DNA from: Tamlana crocina
GTDB lineage: Bacteria; Bacteroidota; Bacteroidia; Flavobacteriales; Flavobacteriaceae
Direction: 5' to 3'
Assembly (NCBI GenBank): GCA_040429635.1
Contig: CP158972.1
Coordinates: forward strand, 2,490,001-2,554,000
DNA: 64,000 bases
In this document: in pieces, positions 1 to 8,295 of the stretch
Position numbering within the stretch: position 1 is the stretch's first letter
How the letters are laid out: the number at the start of each line of letters is the position of its first letter
Position numbers and translations under genes: made by a program
Notes under the pieces: generated by a model
Databases searched by the model: none
Seen by the model: the letters and a program-made list of their open reading frames with translations, nothing else
Told to the model about the DNA's origin: nothing

Positions 1-323
1 GCTTTTAAAAGGCTCAGTAATTCGGTGTAAAGTTTAGTACCAATTTGCTTTCCGTGTTCGCCATGCTTTACATAAACAGTAGTTTCAACGGTATTTTTGT
101 AAGCTGGTTTTGGCCTGAATTGGCTTCCGTAAGCATAGCCTAAAATGTTGTTGTTTTCTTCAAAAACCAAAATGGGATACACTTCCTCAATATGCTTTAG
201 TTTTTCTGAAAAAACCCCGATTTCCAAAGGCGTATCATCAAAAGTAGCTACCGAATGCAGTACATAATGGTTGTAAATATCCAATAAAGCCTTGGCATCA
301 TTATGTTGAAACGCTCTAATCAT
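1..323 (-). CDS. GNAT N-acetyltransferase, phosphinothricin acetyltransferase-like (partial)
   Basis: The gene starts at the ATG at 323 and runs off the left window edge, so only the N-terminal ~107 residues are present. They contain DIYNHYV near the start, TFDDTP, YPILVFEE, the GYAYGSQFRPKPAY segment, and a V-x-H-G-x-x-G-K-Q-I-G-T-K-L loop that fits the acetyl-CoA pyrophosphate-binding motif of GNAT enzymes. This pattern matches the Pat/Bar/YncA subgroup, which acetylates small amines or amino-acid analogues. The real substrate cannot be read from sequence. The ATG overlaps the stop of the upstream DinB-like gene by 8 bp, implying translational coupling. Confidence 0.85.
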   Translation of the reverse strand, partial: MIRAFQHNDAKALLDIYNHYVLHSVATFDDTPLEIGVFSEKLKHIEEVYPILVFEENNNILGYAYGSQFRPKPAYKNTVETTVYVKHGEHGKQIGTKLYTELLSLLK

Positions 324-870
324 TTTTAGGCCAACTTTTACGTTTCAGTAAATTTTCAATATGTGCATAATGGTGGTTGCTGTGCCACGCATAATTTCCA
401 ATGGTGTATTTTAAAGTGAAATTGGAATTGGTCTCTGGGTGGACAAAATAGCTGTTCAAGTCTTCTTCATTCAAGTGTTTTAACAAATACACTATTTTTG
501 CGTGAAGCGCTTTTAAATATGTTAGCGACAATTCTATGGGCGCTACCTTATAATCGATGAGCTCGGCCCAACGGTCTTCAAAATAGGCTTTTATTAATGG
601 AGCATCTTCGGTTAAAGTCCATTTTAATCGGGAGTAACAATGGTGGTGGCTATCTGCCAAGTGGTGTACCACTTGCCTGATGTTCCAACCGCCTGGACGA
701 TACGGCGTGTTTAATTGTTCTTCGGAAAGATTAATGACCAAGGCTTCCAATCGATTCGGGAATTGTTCCAAAACTGAAATCCAGTTTTCAATTTCTTGAT
801 TGGTAATATCGGTCGGGCAGTTGAATTTCCCGATGGGATATTTTAGGTTTTCGAGTTCTCTATCTGTCAT
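316..870 (-). CDS. DinB-superfamily YfiT/BstA-like putative metal-dependent enzyme
   Basis: A 184-residue protein of the DinB/YfiT four-helix-bundle superfamily. YfiT-like proteins bind a divalent metal with three histidines and include putative bacillithiol or thiol transferases. Visible features are PYRPGGWNIRQVVHHLADS (candidate ligand His69/70) and WHSNHHYAH (ligands ~163-167). The frame stays open to 930, but that extension runs through the terminator hairpin at 881-930, so the ATG at 870 is preferred. A TATATTTG -7 box (881-874, minus strand) lies just ahead of this ATG. The stop overlaps the start of the GNAT gene. The thiol used in this organism is unknown, so the function stays general. 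Confidence 0.85.
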   Translation of the reverse strand: MTDRELENLKYPIGKFNCPTDITNQEIENWISVLEQFPNRLEALVINLSEEQLNTPYRPGGWNIRQVVHHLADSHHHCYSRLKWTLTEDAPLIKAYFEDRWAELIDYKVAPIELSLTYLKALHAKIVYLLKHLNEEDLNSYFVHPETNSNFTLKYTIGNYAWHSNHHYAHIENLLKRKSWPKND

Positions 871-880
871 AAACAAATAT

Positions 881-930
881 AAAAAATTGCGCCAAACAAA
901 ATCATTTTGAAATGATCCTGTTTGGCGCAA
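881..930 (-). terminator. Rho-independent terminator of the gyrA-TPR unit
   Basis: A 12-bp stem (887-898 paired with 919-930, TTGCGCCAAACA) encloses an inner 7-bp stem ATCATTT/AAATGAT. On the minus strand it is followed by six T residues. It lies 45 bp downstream of the TPR gene stop. Confidence 0.85.
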
Positions 931-975
931 AATGTCTTTTAAAATAACTCCTATTTTAGAAGTGCTAAAAGCCTA

Positions 976-2226
976 TTAGTTTCCAGCTTCAATAGCTTCA
1001 ACCTTTGCTTTTAATTCGTTTCTTTTATCGGTTTCCCCTAAAATACTGTAAATATTCATTAAGGTTTTAGCAGCATTAAGGTTATCTGAGTCGATTTCCA
1101 ATGCTTTCGATAAAAATGGAATCGCATCTTTGTAAAGGCTTTGACGCTTTTCTCTTAACTCATCATAACGCTTATTATCGGCGCTTGAAGTCCCCAAACC
1201 GTTCATTTCTTCAATAATCGGCTTTTCTTCTCCCAAGATAAGTGCTGCTACGTTAATATAAGCGTTCACGTAATTAGGATCTAGGGCAATCGCTTTTTCG
1301 TAGTAAGCTCTTGCAGCTTCTGGTTGTCCAGATTCAGCTGAAACTACTCCTAAATTATACTGTAACTCTGGGTTTTGAGGATCCATTTGAGTTGCCTTTT
1401 CTAAAAGCTCTGTAAATTTATCATTGTTTCCTAACTTAAAGTGAATGTTAGCTTCGCTTAAAATTAAGTTGATGTCTTCAGGATTTTCTTTTCTCGCTGC
1501 TTCAAAAGCTGCAAGGGCTTCATCATCCTTCCCTTCGCTAACATAAATTAAAGCGATGTTTTTAACGATTTCTGGTTTTTTAGACTCGGTTTTGCGCTCA
1601 CCTGGTTTAACATGGCTTTTAGCCTTTACATATAAATCACGAGTGCTCTTATCTAAAACTTCCTCTTCGCCAGTCTCAACATTTGTTGCGAAGTACTCTG
1701 TATTTATACCTGTGTATCCTAAATCTTTAAGCTCTTCGTACAAAGATAATGCGCGATCGTACTCTTTTACATTGACTGCTGTTGCTGCGGCATAATACAA
1801 GAACATGGTGTCTTTTGTTGATGCTCTATAAGACTTTTCAAAATACTTTGAAGCTTTTGAAAAATCTTGGGCTTCGTAGGCTTCATTACCTACTTTAATC
1901 ATATTGTTTACCATGTTTTGCTTAAATTCCGCTACTTCAGATTGGTAATCGCCTTGAACTTTGGCAAGGCTTTCTAAAGATGCATTAACATCGGCATCCG
2001 AACCTTTTCCGTTAGCATACAACGCTTGAGCATTTAAGAAGTAATATTTGGCTTTTAGTTTTTCGTCCATTTCAGACATTAAAGATTTAGCCGCACTTAA
2101 AGCGCCTTTTGCCTCAGCAAAATTGTTTGATTTTATAGCTTTTTCAGCCGTTTTCAATTCCTTTTTTTGTGCAAACGAAAATGCACCCATTGAAACCGCT
2201 AATGCTAAAAGAATTCCTTTTTTCAT
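976..2226 (-). CDS. Periplasmic tetratricopeptide-repeat protein downstream of gyrA
   Basis: A 416-residue protein with a Sec signal peptide (MKKGILLALAVSMGAFSFAQ, cleavage after ~20), so it is exported. The mature part is built from TPR helices: an early KAIKSNNFAEAK region, a central block around residues 100-175 (EAYEAQDFSKASKYFEKSY), and well-formed repeats at ~225-330, e.g. YNLGVVSAESGQPEAARAYY followed by EKAIALDPNYVNAY. TPRs mediate protein-protein contacts and no catalytic motif is visible. It begins 23 bp after gyrA and shares its terminator, so it is probably co-transcribed with gyrA. Its partner is unknown. Confidence 0.85.
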   Translation of the reverse strand: MKKGILLALAVSMGAFSFAQKKELKTAEKAIKSNNFAEAKGALSAAKSLMSEMDEKLKAKYYFLNAQALYANGKGSDADVNASLESLAKVQGDYQSEVAEFKQNMVNNMIKVGNEAYEAQDFSKASKYFEKSYRASTKDTMFLYYAAATAVNVKEYDRALSLYEELKDLGYTGINTEYFATNVETGEEEVLDKSTRDLYVKAKSHVKPGERKTESKKPEIVKNIALIYVSEGKDDEALAAFEAARKENPEDINLILSEANIHFKLGNNDKFTELLEKATQMDPQNPELQYNLGVVSAESGQPEAARAYYEKAIALDPNYVNAYINVAALILGEEKPIIEEMNGLGTSSADNKRYDELREKRQSLYKDAIPFLSKALEIDSDNLNAAKTLMNIYSILGETDKRNELKAKVEAIEAGN

Positions 2227-2249
2227 TGTTTTTAATTGTAATATTAAAT

Positions 2250-4814
2250 TTAACTTTCTGTGTTATTGTTGTCTTCGTTATTATTATCAAGAGTTGTGCC
2301 ATCTTTCGAAACCCCAGTGTTTTCAACACCTTCAGTCTCATCTACATCTTCTTCATCATGCATCACTTTAGCCACAGCTGCGATAGAATCCTTCCCTTTT
2401 AAGTTAATAAGCTTAACACCTTGTGTAGCACGCCCCATAACTCTCAAATCGGCAACTACCATTCTAATGGCAATTCCAGATTTGTTGATAATCATCAAAT
2501 CATCATTATCGGTCACACTCTTTATAGCCACTAAGTTACCAGTTTTTTCGGTAATGGAAATGGTTTTTACACCTTTTCCACCACGGTTAGTGATTCTATA
2601 CACCGGTTCGCCATCTTCAGGATCATCGATATAAGTTCGTTTACCATAACCGTTTTCTGAAACCACTAACACCGATTCCTCTTGCGGATTTTCAATGGTT
2701 ACCATGCCAATAACTTCATCTTTATCGTGCCCAAGGGTGATTCCACGAACACCAGAGGCTCCACGGCCCATCGGTCTGGTTTTGGCTTCTTCGAAACGGA
2801 TGGCCTTACCGGATTTTAATGCCAACATTACTTGGCTATTACCGGTAGTCAGTTTAGCTTCAAGCAATTCATCATTATCTTTAATGGTAATGGCATTGAT
2901 GCCGTTGGTACGCGGACGTGAATACTGCTCTAAAGAGGTCTTTTTAACCTGTCCGTTCTTGGTCGCCATAATTACATAATGGCTGTTGATGTACTCTTCG
3001 TCCTTAAGATCTTGGGTACAGATAAACGCCATAACCTTGTCGTCCTGCTCAATATTAATCAAGTTTTGGATAGCACGCCCTTTTGACGTTTTGCTACCTT
3101 CTGGTATTTCGTAAACACGCATCCAGAAACATTTTCCTTTTTGGGTGAAGAACAACATGTATTGGTGGTTAGTGCCCACGAACAAATGTTCTAAGAAATC
3201 TTCATTTCTAGTGGTTGAAGCCTTTTGGCCCACACCGCCCCTGTTTTGGGTTTTGTATTCGTTAAGGGATGTACGCTTGATATATCCGGCGTGCGAAATG
3301 GTAATTACCACTCTTTCATCCGGAATCATATCTTCGATACTTAAATCGCCTCCGGCATACTCGATGGTTGAACGGCGTTCGTCACCGTACTTATCTTTAA
3401 CCACTTCCAACTCTTCCTTAATGATACCCATTCTTCGCTCTTTTTTGTCGAGGATATCTTTCAAGTCTTCAATGGTAATCATTAATTCATCATACTCTGC
3501 ACGCAGTTTGTCTTGCTCCAGACCGGTTAACTGGCGTAAGCGCATTTCTACAATGGCTCTGGCCTGAATTTCGGTCAATTCAAAACGCTCGATTAATTTT
3601 TCGCGGGCCTCATCGGCATTGGCAGAAGCACGGATTAATGCAATAACTTCGTCAATGTTATCTGAAGCAATAATCAAGCCTTCCAAAATATGGGCACGCT
3701 CTTCGGCCTTACGTAATTCATATTGCGTGCGGCGTACCACTACTTCGTGCCTGTGCTCCACAAAATAATGGATCAGGTCTTTTAGGTTCAGTAACTGCGG
3801 ACGGCCGTCAACTAACGCAATATTATTCACACTAAACGACGACTGCAACGCCGTGTACTTGAATAATTTATTCAACACGATATTAGGAATGGCATCACGT
3901 TTTAAAACATAAACAATACGCATCCCTTTTCTATCGGATTCGTCCCTTATGGAAGAAATCCCTTCAAGCTTTTTCTCGTTAACCAAATCGGCAGTTTTCT
4001 TGATCATGTCTGCCTTGTTCACTTGGTACGGAATTTCGGTAACCACAATACACTCTCTTCCGTTCACTTCCTCTACATTCGCTTTGGCCCGCATTACGAT
4101 ACGCCCTCTTCCTGTATGGAACGCTTCGCGAACACCATCGTAACCATAAATGGTACCTCCGGTTGGGAAATCGGGTGCTTTTATAATTTGAATCAGTTCA
4201 TCAACCTCAATATCGTTATTGTCAATATAGGCAATGGTTCCGTTCACTACCTCGGTTAAGTTATGTGGCGGCATATTGGTAGCCATACCAACGGCAATAC
4301 CAGAAGCCCCATTGACTAAAAGGCCAGGGATTCGGGTAGGAAGAACCGTTGGTTCTTTTAAGGTATCATCGAAGTTTAATTGGTGGTCTACGGTTTCCTT
4401 TTCAATATCTGCCAACATGTCTTCAGATATTTTTCGCATACGTGCCTCGGTATAACGCATCGCTGCAGGGCTATCGCCATCTATCGACCCGAAGTTACCT
4501 TGCCCATCAACCAACATATATCGTAAACTCCAATCTTGGGCCATACGCACCATGGCGTCGTAAACCGATGAATCGCCGTGCGGATGGTACTTACCTAAAA
4601 CCTCTCCCACTATTCTTGCGGATTTTTTATGTGCCGAATTGGCTCTAACTCCTAATTCGTGCATCCCGAAAAGCACACGCCTGTGTACTGGTTTTAAACC
4701 ATCTCTTACATCTGGTAACGCACGTGACACAATGACCGACATTGAATAATCAATGTAGGCCGATTTCATTTCATCCTCAATGTTAATAGGAATCAATTTT
4801 TCTCCTTCTGCCAT
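2250..4814 (-). CDS. gyrA: DNA gyrase subunit A
   Basis: An 854-residue DNA gyrase A subunit, the strand-breaking subunit of the A2B2 enzyme that introduces negative supercoils. The catalytic tyrosine is Tyr121 in RYTEARM. The quinolone-determining region reads [12 protein letters not shown]; Ser82 and Asp86, equivalent to E. coli Ser83 and Asp87, are both wild type, so no classical GyrA quinolone resistance is expected. The C-terminal pinwheel carries a GyrA-box-like QNRGGVGQK (E. coli has QRRGGKG). The protein ends in an acidic, Asn-rich tail of about 35 residues, typical of Flavobacteriia. It is divergent from clpC and followed by the TPR gene. Confidence 0.98.
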   Translation of the reverse strand: MAEGEKLIPINIEDEMKSAYIDYSMSVIVSRALPDVRDGLKPVHRRVLFGMHELGVRANSAHKKSARIVGEVLGKYHPHGDSSVYDAMVRMAQDWSLRYMLVDGQGNFGSIDGDSPAAMRYTEARMRKISEDMLADIEKETVDHQLNFDDTLKEPTVLPTRIPGLLVNGASGIAVGMATNMPPHNLTEVVNGTIAYIDNNDIEVDELIQIIKAPDFPTGGTIYGYDGVREAFHTGRGRIVMRAKANVEEVNGRECIVVTEIPYQVNKADMIKKTADLVNEKKLEGISSIRDESDRKGMRIVYVLKRDAIPNIVLNKLFKYTALQSSFSVNNIALVDGRPQLLNLKDLIHYFVEHRHEVVVRRTQYELRKAEERAHILEGLIIASDNIDEVIALIRASANADEAREKLIERFELTEIQARAIVEMRLRQLTGLEQDKLRAEYDELMITIEDLKDILDKKERRMGIIKEELEVVKDKYGDERRSTIEYAGGDLSIEDMIPDERVVITISHAGYIKRTSLNEYKTQNRGGVGQKASTTRNEDFLEHLFVGTNHQYMLFFTQKGKCFWMRVYEIPEGSKTSKGRAIQNLINIEQDDKVMAFICTQDLKDEEYINSHYVIMATKNGQVKKTSLEQYSRPRTNGINAITIKDNDELLEAKLTTGNSQVMLALKSGKAIRFEEAKTRPMGRGASGVRGITLGHDKDEVIGMVTIENPQEESVLVVSENGYGKRTYIDDPEDGEPVYRITNRGGKGVKTISITEKTGNLVAIKSVTDNDDLMIINKSGIAIRMVVADLRVMGRATQGVKLINLKGKDSIAAVAKVMHDEEDVDETEGVENTGVSKDGTTLDNNNEDNNNTES

Positions 4815-5018
4815 ATATAATTCAATTTAACTTTATAAGTTTTCAAAACATGCTAATATAAGTATTTCATCAGTTAGGATAGGTATTTCAACGGTAATTT
4901 TTCATGTTTTTATTAACAATTTCACACTACTTTTCCGTTGATAAAATAGCAGGCATTTATTTTGATTTTATAAACTTTTTTTTGTCAATTAGCATTTTAC
5001 ATAGAATTTAAGGTACAG

Positions 5019-5052
5019 TTTTTGCCTTTAGTAAAATGTTTTACTATTTTTA
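5019..5052 (+). promoter_or_regulatory. Candidate Bacteroidota promoter of clpC
   Basis: TTTTTG at 5019-5024 and TATTTTTA at 5045-5052, separated by 20 bp, resemble the Bacteroidota sigma consensus (TTTG at -33, TAnnTTTG at -7). It ends 19 bp before the clpC ATG. No CIRCE or CtsR-like operator was seen in the 257-bp gyrA/clpC gap. Confidence 0.45.
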
Positions 5053-5071
5053 ATGCAGAAAGGACAAGGAT

Positions 5072-7618
5072 ATGGATGATAATTTTTCCCCAAGAGTTAA
5101 AGATGTTATTGCTTACAGCAAAGAAGAAGCATTGCGTTTGGGCCATGATTTTATTGGCACCGAACACCTTATGCTTGGGCTTTTGCGCGATGGCAATGGC
5201 AAAGCAATAAATATATTGAACGCCCTAGAGATCGATTTAAACCACTTAAGGCGCAAAGTAGAGATATTAAGCCCCGCCAACCCAAATATTGCTGTGGCTT
5301 CGAACCAAAAGAAAAACCTGCACCTTACCAGGCAGGCAGAGCGTGCACTTAAAACCACCTTTTTGGAGGCTAAGCTGTTTCAGAGCACCTCAATCAATAC
5401 GGCGCATCTTTTACTCTGTATTTTAAGAAACGAAAACGACCCCACTACCAAGCTTTTAAATAAGCTGAAAGTTGACTACGATAATGTTAAAGAACAATTT
5501 AAATTTATGATCACGAACGACAACGACTACATAGACCCTAAAGCTGAATCGTTTCAAGACGACGATACCAGTTCTGGAGACGACTCTTCAAAAGATATTT
5601 TCAACTCCCCAACGGGCAAGAGCAACAAAAAGTCCAAAACTCCTGTTTTAGACAATTTTGGGCGCGATTTAACGGCTTTAGCCGAAGAAGGCAAACTTGA
5701 CCCTGTTGTGGGAAGGGAAAAAGAAATTGAACGCGTTTCTCAAGTATTAAGCCGAAGAAAGAAAAACAATCCGCTTTTAATCGGTGAACCCGGTGTGGGT
5801 AAATCGGCCATTGCAGAAGGCTTGGCTTTGCGTATTGTAAAACGAAAAGTGTCGCGTATTCTTTTCAACAAGCGCGTGGTAACGCTCGATTTAGCTAGTT
5901 TAGTGGCGGGAACAAAGTACCGCGGACAATTTGAAGAGCGCATGAAAGCCGTTATGAACGAGCTTGAAAAAAACGACGATGTTATTCTTTTCATTGACGA
6001 GATCCACACTATTGTAGGTGCGGGTGGTGCCACAGGAAGTTTGGACGCCTCAAACATGTTCAAGCCCGCTTTAGCACGTGGCGAAATTCAATGCATTGGG
6101 GCGACTACCTTAGATGAATACCGACAGTATATTGAAAAAGATGGTGCTTTAGAGCGTCGTTTCCAAAAGGTAATTGTTGAACCGACTTCGGTTGAAGAAA
6201 CCATAGAAATACTCAACAATATCAAAACGAAATACGAAGACCACCACAATGTGGATTACACTCCCGAAGCCATTGAAGCCTGTGTAAAATTAACGAACAG
6301 ATACATGACCGACCGTTTTTTACCAGATAAAGCTATCGATGCGTTGGATGAAGCGGGTTCGCGAGTACACATTACCAATATCGATGTACCGAAACAGATT
6401 ATTGAGCTAGAGAAGCAATTGGAAGCCATCAAGGAAACCAAAAACGCTGTAGTTAGAAAACAAAAATATGAAGAGGCGGCCAAATTAAGGGACGACGAGA
6501 AACGTATTGAAAAAGAGCTCGCCATTGCCCAAGAGAAATGGGAAGAAGACACCAAACAACACCGTGAAATTGTTACTGAAGATAACGTTGCCGATGTAGT
6601 TTCCATGATGACCGGCGTACCGGTAAACCGAATTGCACAAACCGAAATCAACAAATTGGCTGAATTGCCAAAACTTATAAAAGGTAAAGTAATTGGTCAG
6701 GATGAAGCCGTTGGTAAAGTAGTAAAAGCCATTCAGCGTAACCGCGCCGGACTTAAAGACCCGAACAAACCCATTGGTTCGTTTATTTTCTTGGGTCAAA
6801 CCGGTGTTGGTAAAACGCAATTGGCCAAAATCCTTTCCCGCGAACTGTTCGACAGCGAAGATTCCTTGGTGAGAATAGACATGAGTGAGTACATGGAGAA
6901 ATTTGCCATTTCTAGATTAATTGGTGCGCCTCCGGGGTATGTGGGCTACGAAGAAGGCGGGCAGCTTACCGAAAAAGTAAGACGCAAGCCTTACGCCGTT
7001 GTACTTCTTGATGAGATTGAAAAAGCACATCCAGATGTATTTAACATGTTGCTTCAAGTGCTGGACGATGGTTATTTAACCGATAGCTTGGGAAGAAAAA
7101 TTGATTTTAGAAATACCATAATCATTATGACTTCCAATATCGGTGCCAGAAAATTGAAAGATTTCGGTACCGGAATCGGTTTTGGCACCTCGTCGCAAAA
7201 GGCACAGGAAGATGCCAACGCAAGAAGTGTTATTGAAAACGCTTTGAAAAAATCGTTTGCTCCTGAATTTTTAAACCGAATTGACGACGTGGTGGTGTTC
7301 AATCCTTTGGAGAAAGAAGACATCAATAAGATCATCGATATCGAATTGGACAAACTATTGGCCAGAATAAAAGGCTTAGGCTACCAATTGACCTTAACCG
7401 ATGCGGCAAAAGATTTTATTGCCGAAAAAGGTTTCGATAAGCAATATGGTGCGAGACCTCTAAAACGTGCTATTCAAAAGTATGTTGAAGATGCTTTGGC
7501 CGAAGAGATTGTTGCTTCGCACCTTCAGGAAGGCGATGAAATCAATATTGATTTAGATAAAGCCACGGATGAGTTAAAAATTACGATTACCAAGGCCGAA
7601 GAGCCAACAGAATCGTAA
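5072..7618 (+). CDS. clpC: ATP-dependent Clp protease ATP-binding subunit ClpC
   Basis: An 848-residue Hsp100 unfoldase that feeds substrates to ClpP and resolves aggregates in the cytoplasm. Domain order: Clp N-terminal double repeat (~1-150); AAA-1 with Walker A GEPGVGKS (~237) and Walker B VILFIDEIHT; a middle region holding a UVR motif (QKYEEAAKLRDDEKR, ~463), diagnostic of ClpC rather than ClpB; AAA-2 with Walker A GQTGVGKT (~575), a slight variant of the usual GPTGVGKT; and the ClpB-D2-small domain. An Asp/Ser-rich linker (~150-180) separates the N domain from AAA-1. A strong terminator follows. The adapter (McsB/MecA type) is not encoded here. Confidence 0.97.
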   Translation: MDDNFSPRVKDVIAYSKEEALRLGHDFIGTEHLMLGLLRDGNGKAINILNALEIDLNHLRRKVEILSPANPNIAVASNQKKNLHLTRQAERALKTTFLEAKLFQSTSINTAHLLLCILRNENDPTTKLLNKLKVDYDNVKEQFKFMITNDNDYIDPKAESFQDDDTSSGDDSSKDIFNSPTGKSNKKSKTPVLDNFGRDLTALAEEGKLDPVVGREKEIERVSQVLSRRKKNNPLLIGEPGVGKSAIAEGLALRIVKRKVSRILFNKRVVTLDLASLVAGTKYRGQFEERMKAVMNELEKNDDVILFIDEIHTIVGAGGATGSLDASNMFKPALARGEIQCIGATTLDEYRQYIEKDGALERRFQKVIVEPTSVEETIEILNNIKTKYEDHHNVDYTPEAIEACVKLTNRYMTDRFLPDKAIDALDEAGSRVHITNIDVPKQIIELEKQLEAIKETKNAVVRKQKYEEAAKLRDDEKRIEKELAIAQEKWEEDTKQHREIVTEDNVADVVSMMTGVPVNRIAQTEINKLAELPKLIKGKVIGQDEAVGKVVKAIQRNRAGLKDPNKPIGSFIFLGQTGVGKTQLAKILSRELFDSEDSLVRIDMSEYMEKFAISRLIGAPPGYVGYEEGGQLTEKVRRKPYAVVLLDEIEKAHPDVFNMLLQVLDDGYLTDSLGRKIDFRNTIIIMTSNIGARKLKDFGTGIGFGTSSQKAQEDANARSVIENALKKSFAPEFLNRIDDVVVFNPLEKEDINKIIDIELDKLLARIKGLGYQLTLTDAAKDFIAEKGFDKQYGARPLKRAIQKYVEDALAEEIVASHLQEGDEINIDLDKATDELKITITKAEEPTES

Positions 7619-7638
7619 AATCATAATTTATAAAATGA

Positions 7639-7669
7639 AATAGCCCGAATTATTCGGGCTATTTTTTTT
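7639..7669. terminator. Bidirectional terminator between clpC and the Lrp gene
   Basis: An 11-bp perfect stem AATAGCCCGAA/TTCGGGCTATT with a 3-nt loop (7639-7663), followed by a T run on the plus strand. It separates convergent clpC and the Lrp-family gene. Confidence 0.9.
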
Positions 7670-7678
7670 GCAATATTG

Positions 7679-8167
7679 TTAAATGGGCACGGCATGTGTA
7701 TTTTTAATTTCGCCCATCACAAATGTACTATGGGCGCTACCTATATTCTTTATACTGCCCAAATGGTCTAACACAAAATTTTGGTACTCTTTCATATCAG
7801 CCACCATTATCTTTAGCAAAAAATCGTAATCACCTGAAATATTGTAACACTCCACTACCTGCTCCAACCTCAGAATATCATTCACAAACTGCCTTCCAAT
7901 TTCACGGGTGTGCTCCTTTAGGGTTACGTTACAAAACACCATCAAACCTTTATTCAGTTTTTCGGCGTCCAAAACAGCTATATAACCTTTTATAAATCCG
8001 TTTTTTTCCAATTTCTTCACACGCTCAAAAACTGGAGTTACCGACAGGTTCACTTTTAACGCCAATTCTTTTGTGGTTAAGTTCGACCTTGCCTGTAGTA
8101 ATTTCAAAATCCTTAAATCGATTTCATCCAATTTTATTGTAGAATTTTTTTCTAAAAAGTCTTCCAT
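7679..8167 (-). CDS. Lrp/AsnC family transcriptional regulator
   Basis: A 162-residue Lrp/AsnC regulator: an N-terminal winged helix-turn-helix (LDEIDLRILKLLQARSNLTT...TPVFERVKKLEKNGFIKGY, ~15-70) and a C-terminal RAM/AsnC ligand-binding, oligomerising domain (~80-155) with the typical ISGDYDFLLKI segment. Such proteins sense amino acids and bind DNA as octamers or dimers. It is transcribed divergently from metE with a 128-bp shared gap, so methionine biosynthesis is the likely target (inference). Repeats spaced three helical turns apart in that gap could be its sites. Confidence 0.93.
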   Translation of the reverse strand: MEDFLEKNSTIKLDEIDLRILKLLQARSNLTTKELALKVNLSVTPVFERVKKLEKNGFIKGYIAVLDAEKLNKGLMVFCNVTLKEHTREIGRQFVNDILRLEQVVECYNISGDYDFLLKIMVADMKEYQNFVLDHLGSIKNIGSAHSTFVMGEIKNTHAVPI

Positions 8168-8188
8168 TTTAACATCTTAAAAGATTAA

Positions 8189-8226
8189 TCACCCATAATA
8201 AAAACCAAAAATAGTTTATTCACCCA
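8189..8226. promoter_or_regulatory. Phased direct repeat in the lrp/metE gap (candidate operator)
   Basis: The heptamer TCACCCA occurs at 8189-8195 and 8220-8226 with similar TTAA/TTAT flanks. The start-to-start spacing is 31 bp, close to three DNA turns, the arrangement expected for an Lrp-type multimer. A small inverted repeat ATCTT-AA-AAGAT lies at 8173-8184 next to the regulator start. Function is inferred. Confidence 0.35.
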
Positions 8227-8295
8227 AAAACAACTCACTATTATGCATTTTTATTCTTCAATTATAATTTTGAACAGTCTAAAAAACTACAAATT

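Noticed and set aside
316-930. Longer start for the DinB-like gene at 930
   Set aside because: The extension is the terminator hairpin of the preceding unit and adds no conserved residues.
2048-2402. Plus-strand and alternate-frame open frames across the TPR/gyrA junction
   Set aside because: They are antisense or out-of-frame shadows of two well-supported genes.
4560-4580. Quinolone-resistance mutation in gyrA
   Set aside because: Both key positions are the wild-type Ser and Asp.
8168-8295. SAM-responsive riboswitch upstream of metE
   Set aside because: The gap is too short and lacks the conserved pairings and cores of known SAM riboswitches; a divergent Lrp-type regulator explains control better.
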